Of a DNA stretch of 64,000 nt, positions 8,977 through 18,255 are shown one piece after another. The stretch's first letter is position 1, and the number at the start of each line of letters is the position of its first letter. The notes below the pieces were generated by a model. That model had not been told where the DNA came from. It saw only the letters and a program-made list of their open reading frames with translations, and made no database searches. Source of the stretch: Thioclava arctica. GTDB taxonomy: Bacteria > Pseudomonadota > Alphaproteobacteria > Rhodobacterales > Rhodobacteraceae. The stretch is taken from the NCBI RefSeq assembly GCF_040892615.1, contig NZ_JBFRYC010000002.1, positions 500,112-564,111 of the forward strand, read 5' to 3'. The position numbers and the translations under genes are program-made.

Positions 8977-9696
8977 TCAGACCTCGCCCGCGCGCATGAT
9001 CTCGGCTTGCGAGAGACCGAAGCGTTTGGCAAAGCGCGCCCGTGCGGCGATCAAACGCGGATCATCGGGGCGCAGACCCAAGGTGCGGATAAACTCGATC
9101 CGGCTTTGGGTCTTGAGAGCGTCGCGCGAAATCGCGGTGCCCATGATCCGGTCGATCACCTCGCCACCCGCCGTGACATGAAACCATTTCGAGAAATCGC
9201 GGAAATGGTGCTGATTGTGCAGGGTGCTGACGCGCCGCTCGACGGCGGTTTTCTTCACAGTCACATGCGCCGTGGTGTGAAACCACTCATAGGTAAGAAA
9301 GGTTACCGCCCCGCCCAGCGCCACCACCGCCACCGCGATGTCAAACGCATGGTTCAACCCGAACAGCGCCAGAACACCCCACAAAATAAGCGTATTGCCC
9401 AGCAAAACCGGCACGATCACCGAGAGCGGCGCAAACAGCAGCGGCCAGCAGGTAGGAAATTCGTGGTGCCCGTAATGCACGCGATAAAGCCAGTTGAACG
9501 CCCATTGGCGCTGCGGCGGGGCCATGTGGAACACATAGCGATGCAGCCCATATTCGTTGAGCATCTGCGCAGGCACACCCAGCAGCGCGACCGCCCAAAG
9601 CCATGCCGGCCCCTGCGCGGTCCAAACAGCCGCCATTACGACAACGCCAATCATCACCCAGATTGACAGATGAGACAGCATCAAGCGCGCCCGCAT
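8977..9696 (-). CDS. fatty acid hydroxylase / sterol desaturase family membrane protein
   Basis: A protein of about 239 residues with several membrane helices and four histidine clusters: HRYVFH, HYGHH, HTTAH and HNQHH. These are the di-iron ligands of the fatty-acid hydroxylase superfamily. It probably oxygenates a lipid or carotenoid-like substrate at the inner membrane; the substrate cannot be inferred. The start at 9696 has GGGAGGA at good spacing; an in-frame ATG at 9717 lacks one. It lies just downstream of mrpG on the same strand but is separated from it and probably independent. Confidence 0.8.
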   Translation of the reverse strand: MRARLMLSHLSIWVMIGVVVMAAVWTAQGPAWLWAVALLGVPAQMLNEYGLHRYVFHMAPPQRQWAFNWLYRVHYGHHEFPTCWPLLFAPLSVIVPVLLGNTLILWGVLALFGLNHAFDIAVAVVALGGAVTFLTYEWFHTTAHVTVKKTAVERRVSTLHNQHHFRDFSKWFHVTAGGEVIDRIMGTAISRDALKTQSRIEFIRTLGLRPDDPRLIAARARFAKRFGLSQAEIMRAGEV

Positions 9697-9768
9697 CACA
9701 TATCCTCCCGCTTTCATTCAAGCAGGAGCCTGCCATGGGCGCGCGCAACCGCAAAGCGTTTCGCAGCG

Positions 9769-10182
9769 TCAGTCCTGCTGTGCGGCCTCGGTCTCTTTTT
9801 CAACAGCCAGCTCGCCCTTGGACGTGTCGGCATCGGCCTGATGCACCGCCCATTCGCCCTCGCCCGCTGGACGGGGCAGTTTCTCGGCTGGCCAATCGCG
9901 GAAAATATTCGCCTTCGAGATGAAATGCGCGGTGACCGGGGCGGTGAGAAAGATGAACACCGTCACCATCAACTCATGCAGGCTCAGGTGATCTTGCTTG
10001 ACCGCGAACCAGATCATCGAGGCAATCAGGATCGAACCCACGCCCAAGGTCGCCGCCTTGGTCGGCGCATGCAATCGCGTCATCGGATCGGGCAGTTTCA
10101 CCAGCCCCAACGAGCCCACGAAGCCAAAGAACCCGCCGATCACGAGCAAGGCTGAAATCACAATATCCCAGATCAGTTCCAT
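9769..10182 (-). CDS. mrpG: Mrp-type Na+/H+ antiporter subunit G
   Basis: A small subunit of the multi-subunit cation/proton antiporter in the inner membrane. About 137 residues, with three hydrophobic segments (ISALLVIGGFFGFVGSLGLV; LGVGSILIASMIWF; a third at HELMVTVFIFLTAPV) and the family motif KLPDPMTRLHAPTKAATLG. The charged tail beyond residue 100 is poorly conserved. The ATG at 10182 has GAGGG upstream, 7 bp after the mrpF stop. Last gene of the operon. Confidence 0.9.
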   Translation of the reverse strand: MELIWDIVISALLVIGGFFGFVGSLGLVKLPDPMTRLHAPTKAATLGVGSILIASMIWFAVKQDHLSLHELMVTVFIFLTAPVTAHFISKANIFRDWPAEKLPRPAGEGEWAVHQADADTSKGELAVEKETEAAQQD

Positions 10183-10189
10183 GATGCCC

Positions 10190-10459
10190 TCACTCGATGA
10201 TATCGCCACGCAGGATGAATTTCGCGAATGCCACGGTCGCCACGAAACCCGTCATCGCGTAAAGGATCGACGCCTCGAAAAACAGCGCCGTGCCCTCGTA
10301 AATGCCAAACAGCACGATCATCGCGATCGCATTGATCGCCATCGTATCAAGCGCAAGCACCCGGTCCGTCACGCCCGGCGCCTTGACCACGCGAAACAGG
10401 TTAAACAACAACGCCGCGCTATAGCAGGCGATGGCGAAGATCAGCGCGTAAGTGATCAT
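10190..10459 (-). CDS. mrpF: Mrp-type Na+/H+ antiporter subunit F
   Basis: An 89-residue subunit with three membrane helices and the MrpF-type core VTDRVLALDTMAINAIAMIV. It overlaps the end of mrpE by 4 bp (ATGA), so translation is probably coupled. It is a structural part of the Mrp complex; no independent activity is known. Confidence 0.9.
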   Translation of the reverse strand: MITYALIFAIACYSAALLFNLFRVVKAPGVTDRVLALDTMAINAIAMIVLFGIYEGTALFFEASILYAMTGFVATVAFAKFILRGDIIE

Positions 10460-10947
10460 TCGAAAATCTCCTTCAATCGGGCTTCGTAACGGGTCTTGAT
10501 TTCATCGCGCACCGCATCGGCGTCGGGCGCATGCAGGCAATGCACCAGCAGCGAATGCCCATCCGCCGCCAGTTCCGCCGTCAGCGTGCCCGGCGTCATC
10601 GTGATCGTGCCTGCCAGCACGGTGATCGCCTCTGGCTCAATCAGATCCAACGGCACGGTAACCCAGGCCGGTTGCAGCTTGGAATTGGGCATGAACAGCA
10701 CGATTTTCGCCACCGTGATATTGGCGATGATAATATCCCAGACCACCACCAGTATATATTCGATGATCTTAAGCGGATTGCCGATATGGGGGCGCGCAGG
10801 CCAATAGGGCGACGTGATCCACGGGATCACCAGCCCGACCAAGAGCCCGAAGACCAGCGAATTCAGCGTGTAGGCATTGGCCAATAGCAGCCACACCCCC
10901 GCGAGCACGATGGTCAAATAGGGGTGGGGCAGAAGCTTGCGGAACAT
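10456..10947 (-). CDS. mrpE: Mrp-type Na+/H+ antiporter subunit E
   Basis: About 163 residues. Hydrophobic helices at the N terminus (YLTIVLAGVWLLLANAYTLN) are followed by the conserved IIANITVAKIVL segment and the TLTAELAADGHSLLVHCL C-terminal domain typical of MrpE. The ATG at 10947 has a strong GGGAGGG signal; a GTG-like longer start at 10965 would overlap mrpD. Located 14 bp after mrpD. Confidence 0.9.
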   Translation of the reverse strand: MFRKLLPHPYLTIVLAGVWLLLANAYTLNSLVFGLLVGLVIPWITSPYWPARPHIGNPLKIIEYILVVVWDIIIANITVAKIVLFMPNSKLQPAWVTVPLDLIEPEAITVLAGTITMTPGTLTAELAADGHSLLVHCLHAPDADAVRDEIKTRYEARLKEIFE

Positions 10948-10961
10948 GATGCGGCCCTCCC

Positions 10962-12632
10962 TCAATGTGACGCCGGGGCGTCATGCCCGGTCTGTGGCGT
11001 TGCGGTTTGAGGATCGACGGCAGGATCGCTTCCCGCATCCTCTTGGCGCATCTCGTCGATCACCGTCATATGGCCATGCGCGTGCAGACCAATCTGCGCG
11101 GCTTCTTGGGCGCGTGCCTCGGCCCCGCCCATCACCGCGTCGATATAATTCGCGGGCGCAAACAGCTGCGCCGCGGTGCCCTGCATCCAGCGGCTTACCG
11201 GGCCAGCCAGAACGGTCAGGGCCACAAGCCCCGCGATCAACCCGCCCGTTGCGGTGAAGGCCAGCGCCGGGGAGGTCATATCCTTGGGCAGGTCAGGGGC
11301 CTCTTCGTCGGAAAAACCGTAAGGGCGCCAGAACACTTGGCTGCCGACACGCGCAAACCCCACGATTGCAATCAGCGAGGTGATCAGCACCGTCGCCCAA
11401 AGCCCCCATTGCCCGCGCGTGGCATCCAAAATCATCAGCTTGCCAAGGAAACCAGACAGCGGCGGCATCCCCGCCATCGCCAGCGCTCCGATAAAGAAGA
11501 ACGCCGCCAACAGCCCGTGATTGCGCAGCAGCGGCGCATCGACCAACGACAGGCCCCAACGCCCGCGCCGCTCGCGCACCAGATCGGCGATCAGGAACAG
11601 CGCCGCGGCCACCAGCGTCGAGTGGACCATATAATAAAGCCCCGCCGCCGTCGCGCCTTGGGTGAATTGTGCAAACGCCAGCATCATCGTGCCGACCGAG
11701 CCGATCACCGAATAGGTCACCGCGCGGCCCAGATCGCGCGCGCCCAGAATGCCCACCATGCCGATCACCAGCGTCACCAGCGCAGCAGGCAGCAGCAGAT
11801 CATGCGCCAACGTACCGGTCGTGCCGGTGATCGGGAAAATCAGCGTGTAGACCCGCACGATGGCATAAACGCCCACCTTGGTCATGATCGCAAACAGTGC
11901 CGCCACCGGGCCGGGCGCGTTGGTATAGGTTGCAGGCAGCCAGAACTGGAACGGCACCAGCGCCGCCTTGACGGCAAAGACCAGCATCAGCAACGCCGCG
12001 CCAACCGCGATCAGCGCAGTATCATCGGCAGGCATCTGGCCCACCTTCTGCGCCAGATCGGCCATGTTCAGCGTGCCCGTCACCGAATATATCGTGCCCA
12101 GCGCGAACAAGAACAGCGTCGATCCGGCAAGGTTATAAACGACATATTGCACGCCCGATTTCAGCCGCGCCTTGCCGCCGCCATGGATCATCAACCCATA
12201 TGAGGCGATCAGCAGCACCTCGAAGAACACGAACAGGTTGAACGCATCGCCCGTCAGGAATGCGCCATTGATCCCCATCATCTGGAACTGCATCAACGAG
12301 TGGAAATGCCAGCCGCGCCGATCCCAACCCGAGCCGATGGCATAGAGCACCACGGTCAGACCCAGCAAAGCGTTGAGCACGAGCATCAGCGCCGACAGCC
12401 GATCCAGCACCAACACGATGCCATAGGGCGGCTCCCAGTTGCCAAGGCGATACACCTCGGGCGGGCCATTCGAGGCAGACACCATCAGCACGATCGCCAA
12501 GATCAGCAGCGCCGACATCCCCAGAACCGAGGCCACACGCTGCGTCACCAGATCGTAGCGCATCCACAGCACGATCAGCGGCGCCAGCATCGCCGGCAGC
12601 ACGACCGGGGCAATAATCCAATGCTCCATCAT
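10962..12632 (-). CDS. mrpD: Mrp-type Na+/H+ antiporter subunit D
   Basis: A 556-residue polytopic subunit homologous to the NuoM/NuoN proton-channel subunits of complex I. The proton_antipo_M core is visible from about residue 125 (FNLFVFFEVLLIASYGLMIH) through KAALVPFQFWLPATYTNAPG, which includes the channel Lys. The C-terminal 60 residues are hydrophilic and His-rich. The start overlaps the mrpC stop (ATGA). With MrpA it forms the ion-translocating part of the complex. Confidence 0.93.
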   Translation of the reverse strand: MMEHWIIAPVVLPAMLAPLIVLWMRYDLVTQRVASVLGMSALLILAIVLMVSASNGPPEVYRLGNWEPPYGIVLVLDRLSALMLVLNALLGLTVVLYAIGSGWDRRGWHFHSLMQFQMMGINGAFLTGDAFNLFVFFEVLLIASYGLMIHGGGKARLKSGVQYVVYNLAGSTLFLFALGTIYSVTGTLNMADLAQKVGQMPADDTALIAVGAALLMLVFAVKAALVPFQFWLPATYTNAPGPVAALFAIMTKVGVYAIVRVYTLIFPITGTTGTLAHDLLLPAALVTLVIGMVGILGARDLGRAVTYSVIGSVGTMMLAFAQFTQGATAAGLYYMVHSTLVAAALFLIADLVRERRGRWGLSLVDAPLLRNHGLLAAFFFIGALAMAGMPPLSGFLGKLMILDATRGQWGLWATVLITSLIAIVGFARVGSQVFWRPYGFSDEEAPDLPKDMTSPALAFTATGGLIAGLVALTVLAGPVSRWMQGTAAQLFAPANYIDAVMGGAEARAQEAAQIGLHAHGHMTVIDEMRQEDAGSDPAVDPQTATPQTGHDAPASH

Positions 12633-12967
12633 TGATCGCCCTCGCTCTCGTCAAGGTCGATGCGGTCGTCGCCCGCCTCAATAAAGGCCCCGAGTGCAAG
12701 CATCACCACCACCGCCGTCATCCCGAACGAGATCACGATAGCGGTCAGCACCAGCGCTTGCGGGATCGGGTCAGTGTAGCTGGTGACGCCCTCGCGCAGG
12801 ATCGGCGGCTGGTTCACCACCAAGCGACCCGTGGCGAACAAAAACACGTTCACCGCGTAAGACAGCAGCGACATGCCGATGACGACCGGGAAGGTGCGCA
12901 GCCGCAAGATCATGTAGATACCGGCAGCCGTCAGCACGCCGATGGCAGAGGAGACAAGCACTTCCAT
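12629..12967 (-). CDS. mrpC: Mrp-type Na+/H+ antiporter subunit C
   Basis: A 112-residue NuoK-like subunit with three membrane helices. The second has the family pattern VIGMSLLSYAVNVFLFATGR, followed by the loop DPIPQALVLTAIVISFGMTA. Its start overlaps the mrpA stop by 1 bp and its stop overlaps mrpD by 4 bp, so the reading frames are tightly coupled. Confidence 0.92.
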   Translation of the reverse strand: MEVLVSSAIGVLTAAGIYMILRLRTFPVVIGMSLLSYAVNVFLFATGRLVVNQPPILREGVTSYTDPIPQALVLTAIVISFGMTAVVVMLALGAFIEAGDDRIDLDESEGDQ

Positions 12968-15966
12968 CAGTGATCCTCCTCCTTATTCTTCATCTTGTTT
13001 TCATGGACTTGATCGCGTTCGGCCCTGGTGGCCTCTTGTGCGGCGCGCGCCGTGCTCCACCAACGCCGTGGCACTTTGGCCTCGGGGGGATAGGGCCCGG
13101 CGGCAAGCGGCGCCAGCACGCGGGCTTCGGGCTTTTCAGCAACGATATGCGCGCCTTCTTCGCCGTCTTGCTCTCCCATCGCGGCGCGGCGTGCCAAGCG
13201 GCTTAGACCGCCCAGCGCCAGCATCACCGAACCGACCACGCCAAGGAACACGCCAAGGTCAAACCCGGCCGCGGTGGCCAGTTCAAACTTCTCAAGGCCC
13301 GGCAATTTGAAATAGCCGAAATCCGAGGTCAGGAAGGGCATATCGTTGAAAAATGCCCCTGCCCCGGTCACCCCGGCAACCAGCACACCCGACGCGATCA
13401 ACACGTGGTAGTAGACCTTCTGGCGCGCCTGCGTCCACGCAAAGCCACTGGCCATATATTGCGTCACCAAGGCAATCGCGACGACCAGACCAGCAATGAA
13501 ACCGCCACCCGGTTCGTTATGGCCACGCAGGAAGATATAGAGCCCGACCACCAGCGCAATCGGCATCATCACCCGCGTCACGATCAGCAAGATCAGCGGG
13601 TGCTTGTCGCCACCACGCGCCACATCAGGCCGCCACGCGATCAGCTTGCGCGAGGACGCCCCCTGCAACAGCGTCTCGGTCAGCGCAAAGATCACCAGCG
13701 CGGCAATCCCCAGCACGGTGATCTCGCCATAGGTATCATAGCCCCGGAAATCGACGAGGATCACGTTGACCACGTTATCTCCGCCCGCAAGATTATAGCT
13801 GTTGGCCAGCATATATCCCGACATGCTCGGGAAGGCGAAATCGCGCATCATCAAAGCATAAATCAGCCCGGATACCGCGATACCGGCCACAACCGACAGC
13901 GCCACATCAAAGCTGATCTTGAAGCGGCTAGATTCCATCCGCGTGACCTTGGGCAAGAAGTTCAACGCCAGCAGCATCAGCACCGCCGTGACCACCTCGA
14001 CCGAGATTTGCGTCAGCGCCAGATCGGGTGCCGAGAGGTAGATGAACGACATCGACACGGTCAAGCCGACGATCCCGATCAGCACCAGCGCCAGAATTCG
14101 ATTGTGATGGAAAGCCACGATGCAGCCCGTCGCGGTCAGCAACAACAACCATGCCGTCACCGCCGCCCCATTCACCGGGGTCAGCGCGCGGGTTTGCGGC
14201 CCCATCGCCCCAGTCGTGAACGCGTAAATCCCCGCCCCCACCGATGCCACCGTAAACAGCATTAAATAACGCGCCATCGCGCCATTATTCAGACCCTGCG
14301 TGATCCAGTCCGAGAGGCCCTGCACCTGCGCCACGATCCAGTCAAAGATCACCTTGGCGTCGGGGCGCGGCATGCCATCCCAAAGCCGCTGCAACGGCGC
14401 ATGCGCGGCAAGCAAGACAAGACCGCCTGTCACCGCAATTGCCGACATGATCAGCGCGGGCGTCACCCCATGCCAGATCTTGAGCGCGTGCATGTGATAG
14501 CCGCCCCCAACCACCGCATTGGTTGCCATCTGCACATAGGGCCCCACCACCGCCATCGGAAACACCCCGATCGCCAGCACCAGAACGACCAGAAAGGCCG
14601 GGCTGAACCACATACCAAAACTCGGATCATGGGGCGTTTTGGGTAGATCCTTACTGACCGGGCCAAAGAACCCGTGACTGATGAAACGAAACGCATAGGT
14701 GGCCGAAAAGAGCGCCGCCAAGGTCGCCAGAGCCGGCACGATCCAAGCGTTGCCCAGCCAGGCCGTATGCGCTGCTGCCTCAAGCATCATCTCTTTGGAC
14801 AAGAACCCGTTGAAGAGCGGAATCCCCGCCATCGAGAGCGCGGCAATCGTGGCGATTGTAAAGGTTATCGGCATCAATTTGCGCAAGCCACTGACGCGGG
14901 TTAAATCGCGCGTCCCTGCCTCGTGATCGACAATCCCCGCGGACATGAACAGTGCCGCTTTGAAGGTCGCGTGGTTGATGATGTGAAACACCGCCGCCAG
15001 CGCGCCCGCCTGCGTTCCAAGCCCCAGCATGAAGGTGATCAGACCCAAATGCGAGACGGTGGAATAGGCGAGCAACGCCTTCATATCATGTTTGAAAATC
15101 GCGATTTTGGCGGCGATCAGCATGGTGATCAGCCCGACACCCGCGACGATATAGAACCACTCGGGCGTGCCCGCCAGAACCGGCCACATCCGGGCCATCA
15201 GGAACAGACCCGCCTTCACCATCGTTGCCGAATGCAGATAGGCCGAAACTGGCGTGGGCGCGGCCATCGCGCGGGGCAGCCAGAAATGGAACGGGAACTG
15301 CGCCGATTTGGTAAACGCCCCGCCCAGGATCAGCAGCAGCGCGGGCAGATAAAGCGGGCTGGCCTGAATCATGTCCTTATGTTTCAGGATTTCCGAGATG
15401 TCATAGCTGCCAACGATATTGCCAAGGATCAGCATCCCCGCGATCATCGACAGCCCGCCCAACCCCGTCACCGTCAGCGCCATGCGCGCGCCTTGGCGGC
15501 CTTCGGGCAGGTGCTTCCAATAGCCGATAAGCAGAAAGGAGGACAGCGAGGTCAGCTCCCAGAAAATCAGCAAAAGCAAGATGTTGTCGGACAGAACAAT
15601 GCCCACCATCGCGCCCTGAAATAGCAACAGATAGGTGTAGAACTGCCCCACCGGATCCTTGTTGGACAGGTAGTAGCGCGCATAAAGAATGATCAGCAAA
15701 CCGATCCCAAGGATCAGCGTCGCAAACAGCATTCCCAGACCGTCGATCCAGAAATTCACGTTCAGCCCGAGCCACGGCAGCCAGTCGATCCGGCTTTCCA
15801 CCACGCCGCCCGCCAACACCGTCGGCAGATGCAACAGCAGACCCAACAGCGCGAGTCCCGTTATCAGGGCCGAGGCCGCAGCGGCATTGTTACGCCCGGT
15901 TCGGATCAGCAGGGCTGGCAGGGCTGCGCCCAGAAAGGGCAAGGCGGCGATCAGGGCAGGCGACAT
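12967..15966 (-). CDS. mrpA: Mrp-type Na+/H+ antiporter subunit A fused to subunit B
   Basis: A 999-residue NuoL-like antiporter subunit. The N-terminal half has the proton-channel core (LIFWELTSLSSFLLIGYWKH; KSAQFPFHFWLPRAMAAPTP). The C-terminal part, from about residue 790, carries an MrpB domain (FLRGHNEPGGGFIAGLVVA) fused in the same chain. Such a fusion is known in group 2 Mrp (Pha-type) systems of alphaproteobacteria, and no separate mrpB is present. I chose the ATG at 15966 for its GGAGAGAG signal. First gene of a six-gene operon for Na+ or K+ extrusion and pH homeostasis. Confidence 0.94.
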   Translation of the reverse strand: MSPALIAALPFLGAALPALLIRTGRNNAAAASALITGLALLGLLLHLPTVLAGGVVESRIDWLPWLGLNVNFWIDGLGMLFATLILGIGLLIILYARYYLSNKDPVGQFYTYLLLFQGAMVGIVLSDNILLLLIFWELTSLSSFLLIGYWKHLPEGRQGARMALTVTGLGGLSMIAGMLILGNIVGSYDISEILKHKDMIQASPLYLPALLLILGGAFTKSAQFPFHFWLPRAMAAPTPVSAYLHSATMVKAGLFLMARMWPVLAGTPEWFYIVAGVGLITMLIAAKIAIFKHDMKALLAYSTVSHLGLITFMLGLGTQAGALAAVFHIINHATFKAALFMSAGIVDHEAGTRDLTRVSGLRKLMPITFTIATIAALSMAGIPLFNGFLSKEMMLEAAAHTAWLGNAWIVPALATLAALFSATYAFRFISHGFFGPVSKDLPKTPHDPSFGMWFSPAFLVVLVLAIGVFPMAVVGPYVQMATNAVVGGGYHMHALKIWHGVTPALIMSAIAVTGGLVLLAAHAPLQRLWDGMPRPDAKVIFDWIVAQVQGLSDWITQGLNNGAMARYLMLFTVASVGAGIYAFTTGAMGPQTRALTPVNGAAVTAWLLLLTATGCIVAFHHNRILALVLIGIVGLTVSMSFIYLSAPDLALTQISVEVVTAVLMLLALNFLPKVTRMESSRFKISFDVALSVVAGIAVSGLIYALMMRDFAFPSMSGYMLANSYNLAGGDNVVNVILVDFRGYDTYGEITVLGIAALVIFALTETLLQGASSRKLIAWRPDVARGGDKHPLILLIVTRVMMPIALVVGLYIFLRGHNEPGGGFIAGLVVAIALVTQYMASGFAWTQARQKVYYHVLIASGVLVAGVTGAGAFFNDMPFLTSDFGYFKLPGLEKFELATAAGFDLGVFLGVVGSVMLALGGLSRLARRAAMGEQDGEEGAHIVAEKPEARVLAPLAAGPYPPEAKVPRRWWSTARAAQEATRAERDQVHENKMKNKEEDH

Positions 15967-16226
15967 TCTCTCTCCGGTCCGTTCTTTGGCGGGCCTTGGG
16001 CGGAGGATCCGCGATTTGTGAGCCCTCCGCAAAAGCTCTCCATTACCTGAGCAAGCGGGTCCCCCCTGTCAAGCATAACGGGCGGAATCAGAGCGAGAAT
16101 CGCCACCTCATCGGGCGATAAGCGCGGCGACAGGCGGGATCGCAACGCCTCGCGCACCTTTGCAGCCGCAGCATTTGCGATCGAGCCACGGCGAAAATCG
16201 GCAAGAAACCGCGCTTTTAGCGCCAT
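15951..16226 (-). CDS. possible small hypothetical protein upstream of mrpA
   Basis: An open frame of 91 codons (MALKARFLADFRRGSIANAA start) fills the gap before mrpA and overlaps its first codons. The stretch up to about residue 55 (SPRLSPDEVAILALIPPVML) reads like coding sequence. The last 35 residues overlay a good TTGACA promoter and look non-coding. It may be a real short gene, a remnant of one, or chance. I do not recognise it. Confidence 0.25.
   Translation of the reverse strand: MALKARFLADFRRGSIANAAAAKVREALRSRLSPRLSPDEVAILALIPPVMLDRGDPLAQVMESFCGGLTNRGSSAQGPPKNGPERECRLP
16042..16072 (-). promoter_or_regulatory. candidate promoter of the mrp operon
   Basis: On the minus strand a perfect TTGACA (16072-16067) is followed after 18-19 nt by AGGTAA/GGTAAT (16048-16042). 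The start site would lie about 70 nt before the mrpA ATG. The -35 is strong and the -10 and spacing are weaker, so confidence is moderate. Confidence 0.4.
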
Positions 16227-16294
16227 ATATGGGCGAGGTTGTGCGAATTTCGCATAGCTCACCCCCTTGGCCCCTGCCCGGCCGTGATGGCCTC

Positions 16295-16324
16295 TTGAAA
16301 GTTTTGTGACGCTGTGACTATGCA
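16295..16324 (+). promoter_or_regulatory. candidate promoter of the opg operon
   Basis: TTGAAA (16295-16300), an 18-nt spacer, and TATGCA (16319-16324) lie about 55 nt before the opgG ATG. Both elements are near consensus. Osmotic control of glucan synthesis is known in other bacteria, but no regulator site is recognisable here. Confidence 0.4.
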
Positions 16325-16380
16325 ATCGGAAATCAGCGCTTATCTATCTGCGCGAAGCTTCTGTTTATGCAGGGAAACAA

Positions 16381-18039
16381 ATGAACTATTCCCAGCCTGT
16401 TCCAATGTCCCGTCCGACCCGCCGTGCTCTGCTTGGCGCGGGGTCTGCGCTTGGCCTTTTGGCCGTCGCAGGACTGCCCGCACGCCCTGCTTTCGCCCAG
16501 GACGCGGCCCAGCCCGCTCCGGTGACCGCGCCTGCTGCACCCGCAGCCACTCCCGCTGCGCCGCAGCAAGTGCCGTTTTCCTTCGACACGCTCTCGGCGC
16601 AGATGCAAACCGAGGCCAAAGGTGACCCCGTTGCGCCCGCGAAGGCCAGCGATGCGTTCCTGAGCGAGTTGACCTATGACACCTATCGCTTGATCCGGTT
16701 TGACCCCGCCAAGGCGGTCTTTGCCACGATAAAAGACACCCAGTTCGAGTTGCAAGCCTTCCACCTGGGTTGGCTGTTCAAAGAGCCTGTGCAGATGTTC
16801 TCGGTCGCAGACGGGCAAGCGAGCCCGATGAATTTCTCAACCGACGATTTCATCTACGAGCGCGAGGCGCGCAAGATCGTTCCCGAGCATGCCCCCTTGC
16901 CCGGTGTGGCTGGCTTTCGGCTGCACAGCCCGATCAACCGCCCCGATGTGATGGATGAACTGGTGGCGTTTCAGGGCGCGTCCTATTTCCGCGCGCTTGG
17001 GCGTGGCTCGGCCTATGGGCTGTCGGCACGGGGTCTGGCGCTCAATACCGGGTTGTCCGTGGCCGAGGAATTCCCGCGCTTTACGCGCTTCTGGATCGAA
17101 ACGCCGCAGCCCGGGGCCAATACGATCACCGTCTATGCCGCGATGAATTCGGCCTCGCTGACCGGGGCCTATCGCTTTGTCATCTCGCCCGGCGAGTCGA
17201 CGTCGATGGAGGTCACCGCGCGGCTGTTCATCCGCGCCGACATCCCGCAACTGGGCGTCGCGCCGCTGACGTCGATGTTCCTTTACGGCCCGCGCAACCG
17301 CGCCGATTTCGACGATTACCGCCCCAAGGTGCATGACAGCGACGGGCTGGCGATTTCTCAGGCTGATGGCGATCAGATCTGGCGGCCTTTGCAAAACCCC
17401 GGCACGCTGGCCTCCTCTTATTTTGCAGAGACCGCGCCGCGCAGCTTTGGTCTGTATCAGCGTGATCGCGATTTCGATCACTACCAAGACCCCGCCGCCC
17501 ATTACGAACGCCGCCCCTCGGCGCGCGTCAGCCCGATGGGCGATTGGGGCAAAGGCATGATCCGGCTTGTCGAGATTCCCTCGAAGCTGGAAGTGAACGA
17601 CAATATCGTCGCCTTTTGGGTGCCCGAAGCCCCCGCCAAGGCTGGCGATGCGCTGGAATTCGCCTATCGGCTGGATTGGGGGGATCTGCCCCCTGACACG
17701 AGCGATGCGCGTGCCCATATCTCTGAAACCCGCGCCGGAACAGGTGGCGTCTCGGGCGTGGAGAATACCAAAGGCACCCGAAAATTCGTCATAGATTTCA
17801 AGGGTGGAGAGATCGCGAACCTTCCTGCAGATGCTGGCGACAAGATTGAAGTGGTCACCAATGCAGGCAAGGGAAAAATCGTGACACAGACCCTTTCCAA
17901 GGTCGAGCAAGACGGCGTGTGGCGGCTTGTGTTGGATGTTTCCGCCGATGGCACTTCGCCGGTGGAACTTTCTGCGCATCTTTCAGGTTATGGACGCAAG
18001 TTGTCTGAAACCTGGCTTTACCAGTGGAATCGATCATGA
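16381..18039 (+). CDS. opgG: periplasmic glucans biosynthesis protein G
   Basis: A 552-residue MdoG/OpgG-family protein needed for elaborating osmoregulated periplasmic glucans. A Tat-type signal (TRRALLGAGSALGLLAVAGL) precedes an AQDA cleavage region and a Pro/Ala-rich linker. The mature domain starts near residue 55 (PFSFDTLSAQM...AKG), with conserved runs FLSELTYDTYRLIRF, ALGRGSAYGLSARGLALNT and TSMFLYGPRNRADFDDYRP. It opens the opgGIHC operon; its TGA overlaps the next ATG. Confidence 0.95.
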   Translation: MNYSQPVPMSRPTRRALLGAGSALGLLAVAGLPARPAFAQDAAQPAPVTAPAAPAATPAAPQQVPFSFDTLSAQMQTEAKGDPVAPAKASDAFLSELTYDTYRLIRFDPAKAVFATIKDTQFELQAFHLGWLFKEPVQMFSVADGQASPMNFSTDDFIYEREARKIVPEHAPLPGVAGFRLHSPINRPDVMDELVAFQGASYFRALGRGSAYGLSARGLALNTGLSVAEEFPRFTRFWIETPQPGANTITVYAAMNSASLTGAYRFVISPGESTSMEVTARLFIRADIPQLGVAPLTSMFLYGPRNRADFDDYRPKVHDSDGLAISQADGDQIWRPLQNPGTLASSYFAETAPRSFGLYQRDRDFDHYQDPAAHYERRPSARVSPMGDWGKGMIRLVEIPSKLEVNDNIVAFWVPEAPAKAGDALEFAYRLDWGDLPPDTSDARAHISETRAGTGGVSGVENTKGTRKFVIDFKGGEIANLPADAGDKIEVVTNAGKGKIVTQTLSKVEQDGVWRLVLDVSADGTSPVELSAHLSGYGRKLSETWLYQWNRS

Positions 18040-18254
18040 CCTCATCTCATATGCTGCCCCTCGTGCCTGCGGTCTCGGACCCGTTTGTAGCGATGCGCCC
18101 CTCCCCCGAGGCGTTGATTGCCGGGCCTTGCGCACTGCCCGCAGCCCCCCTTGCGATGCCGCCCCAACAGATCGAACCCGATCTGCGATTCAGCACGCGC
18201 ATTGCGCGTCTGCTGGGCCGTCGCGCAGACGGCTCGCTTGGGGGAACCACCTGA
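18036..18254 (+). CDS. opgI: small OpgI-like protein between opgG and opgH
   Basis: A 72-residue ORF (MTSSHMLPLVPAVSDPFVAM) that starts in a 4-bp ATGA overlap with opgG and ends 1 bp before opgH. The tight coupling argues that it is translated. I recall an opgGIHDC operon from R. sphaeroides with a small gene of unknown function, opgI, at exactly this position; I assign the symbol on position, not on recognised similarity. The protein is Pro/Ala-rich, lacks a clear signal or membrane helix, and ends RFSTRIARLLGRRADGS. Confidence 0.65.
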   Translation: MTSSHMLPLVPAVSDPFVAMRPSPEALIAGPCALPAAPLAMPPQQIEPDLRFSTRIARLLGRRADGSLGGTT

Positions 18255-18255
18255 C

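Noticed and set aside
12300..12635. Plus-strand frames rich in Gln/His/Arg opposite the mrp genes
   Set aside because: They are mirror frames of the GC-rich mrp coding strand with no ribosome-binding sites; the minus-strand genes have full family signatures.
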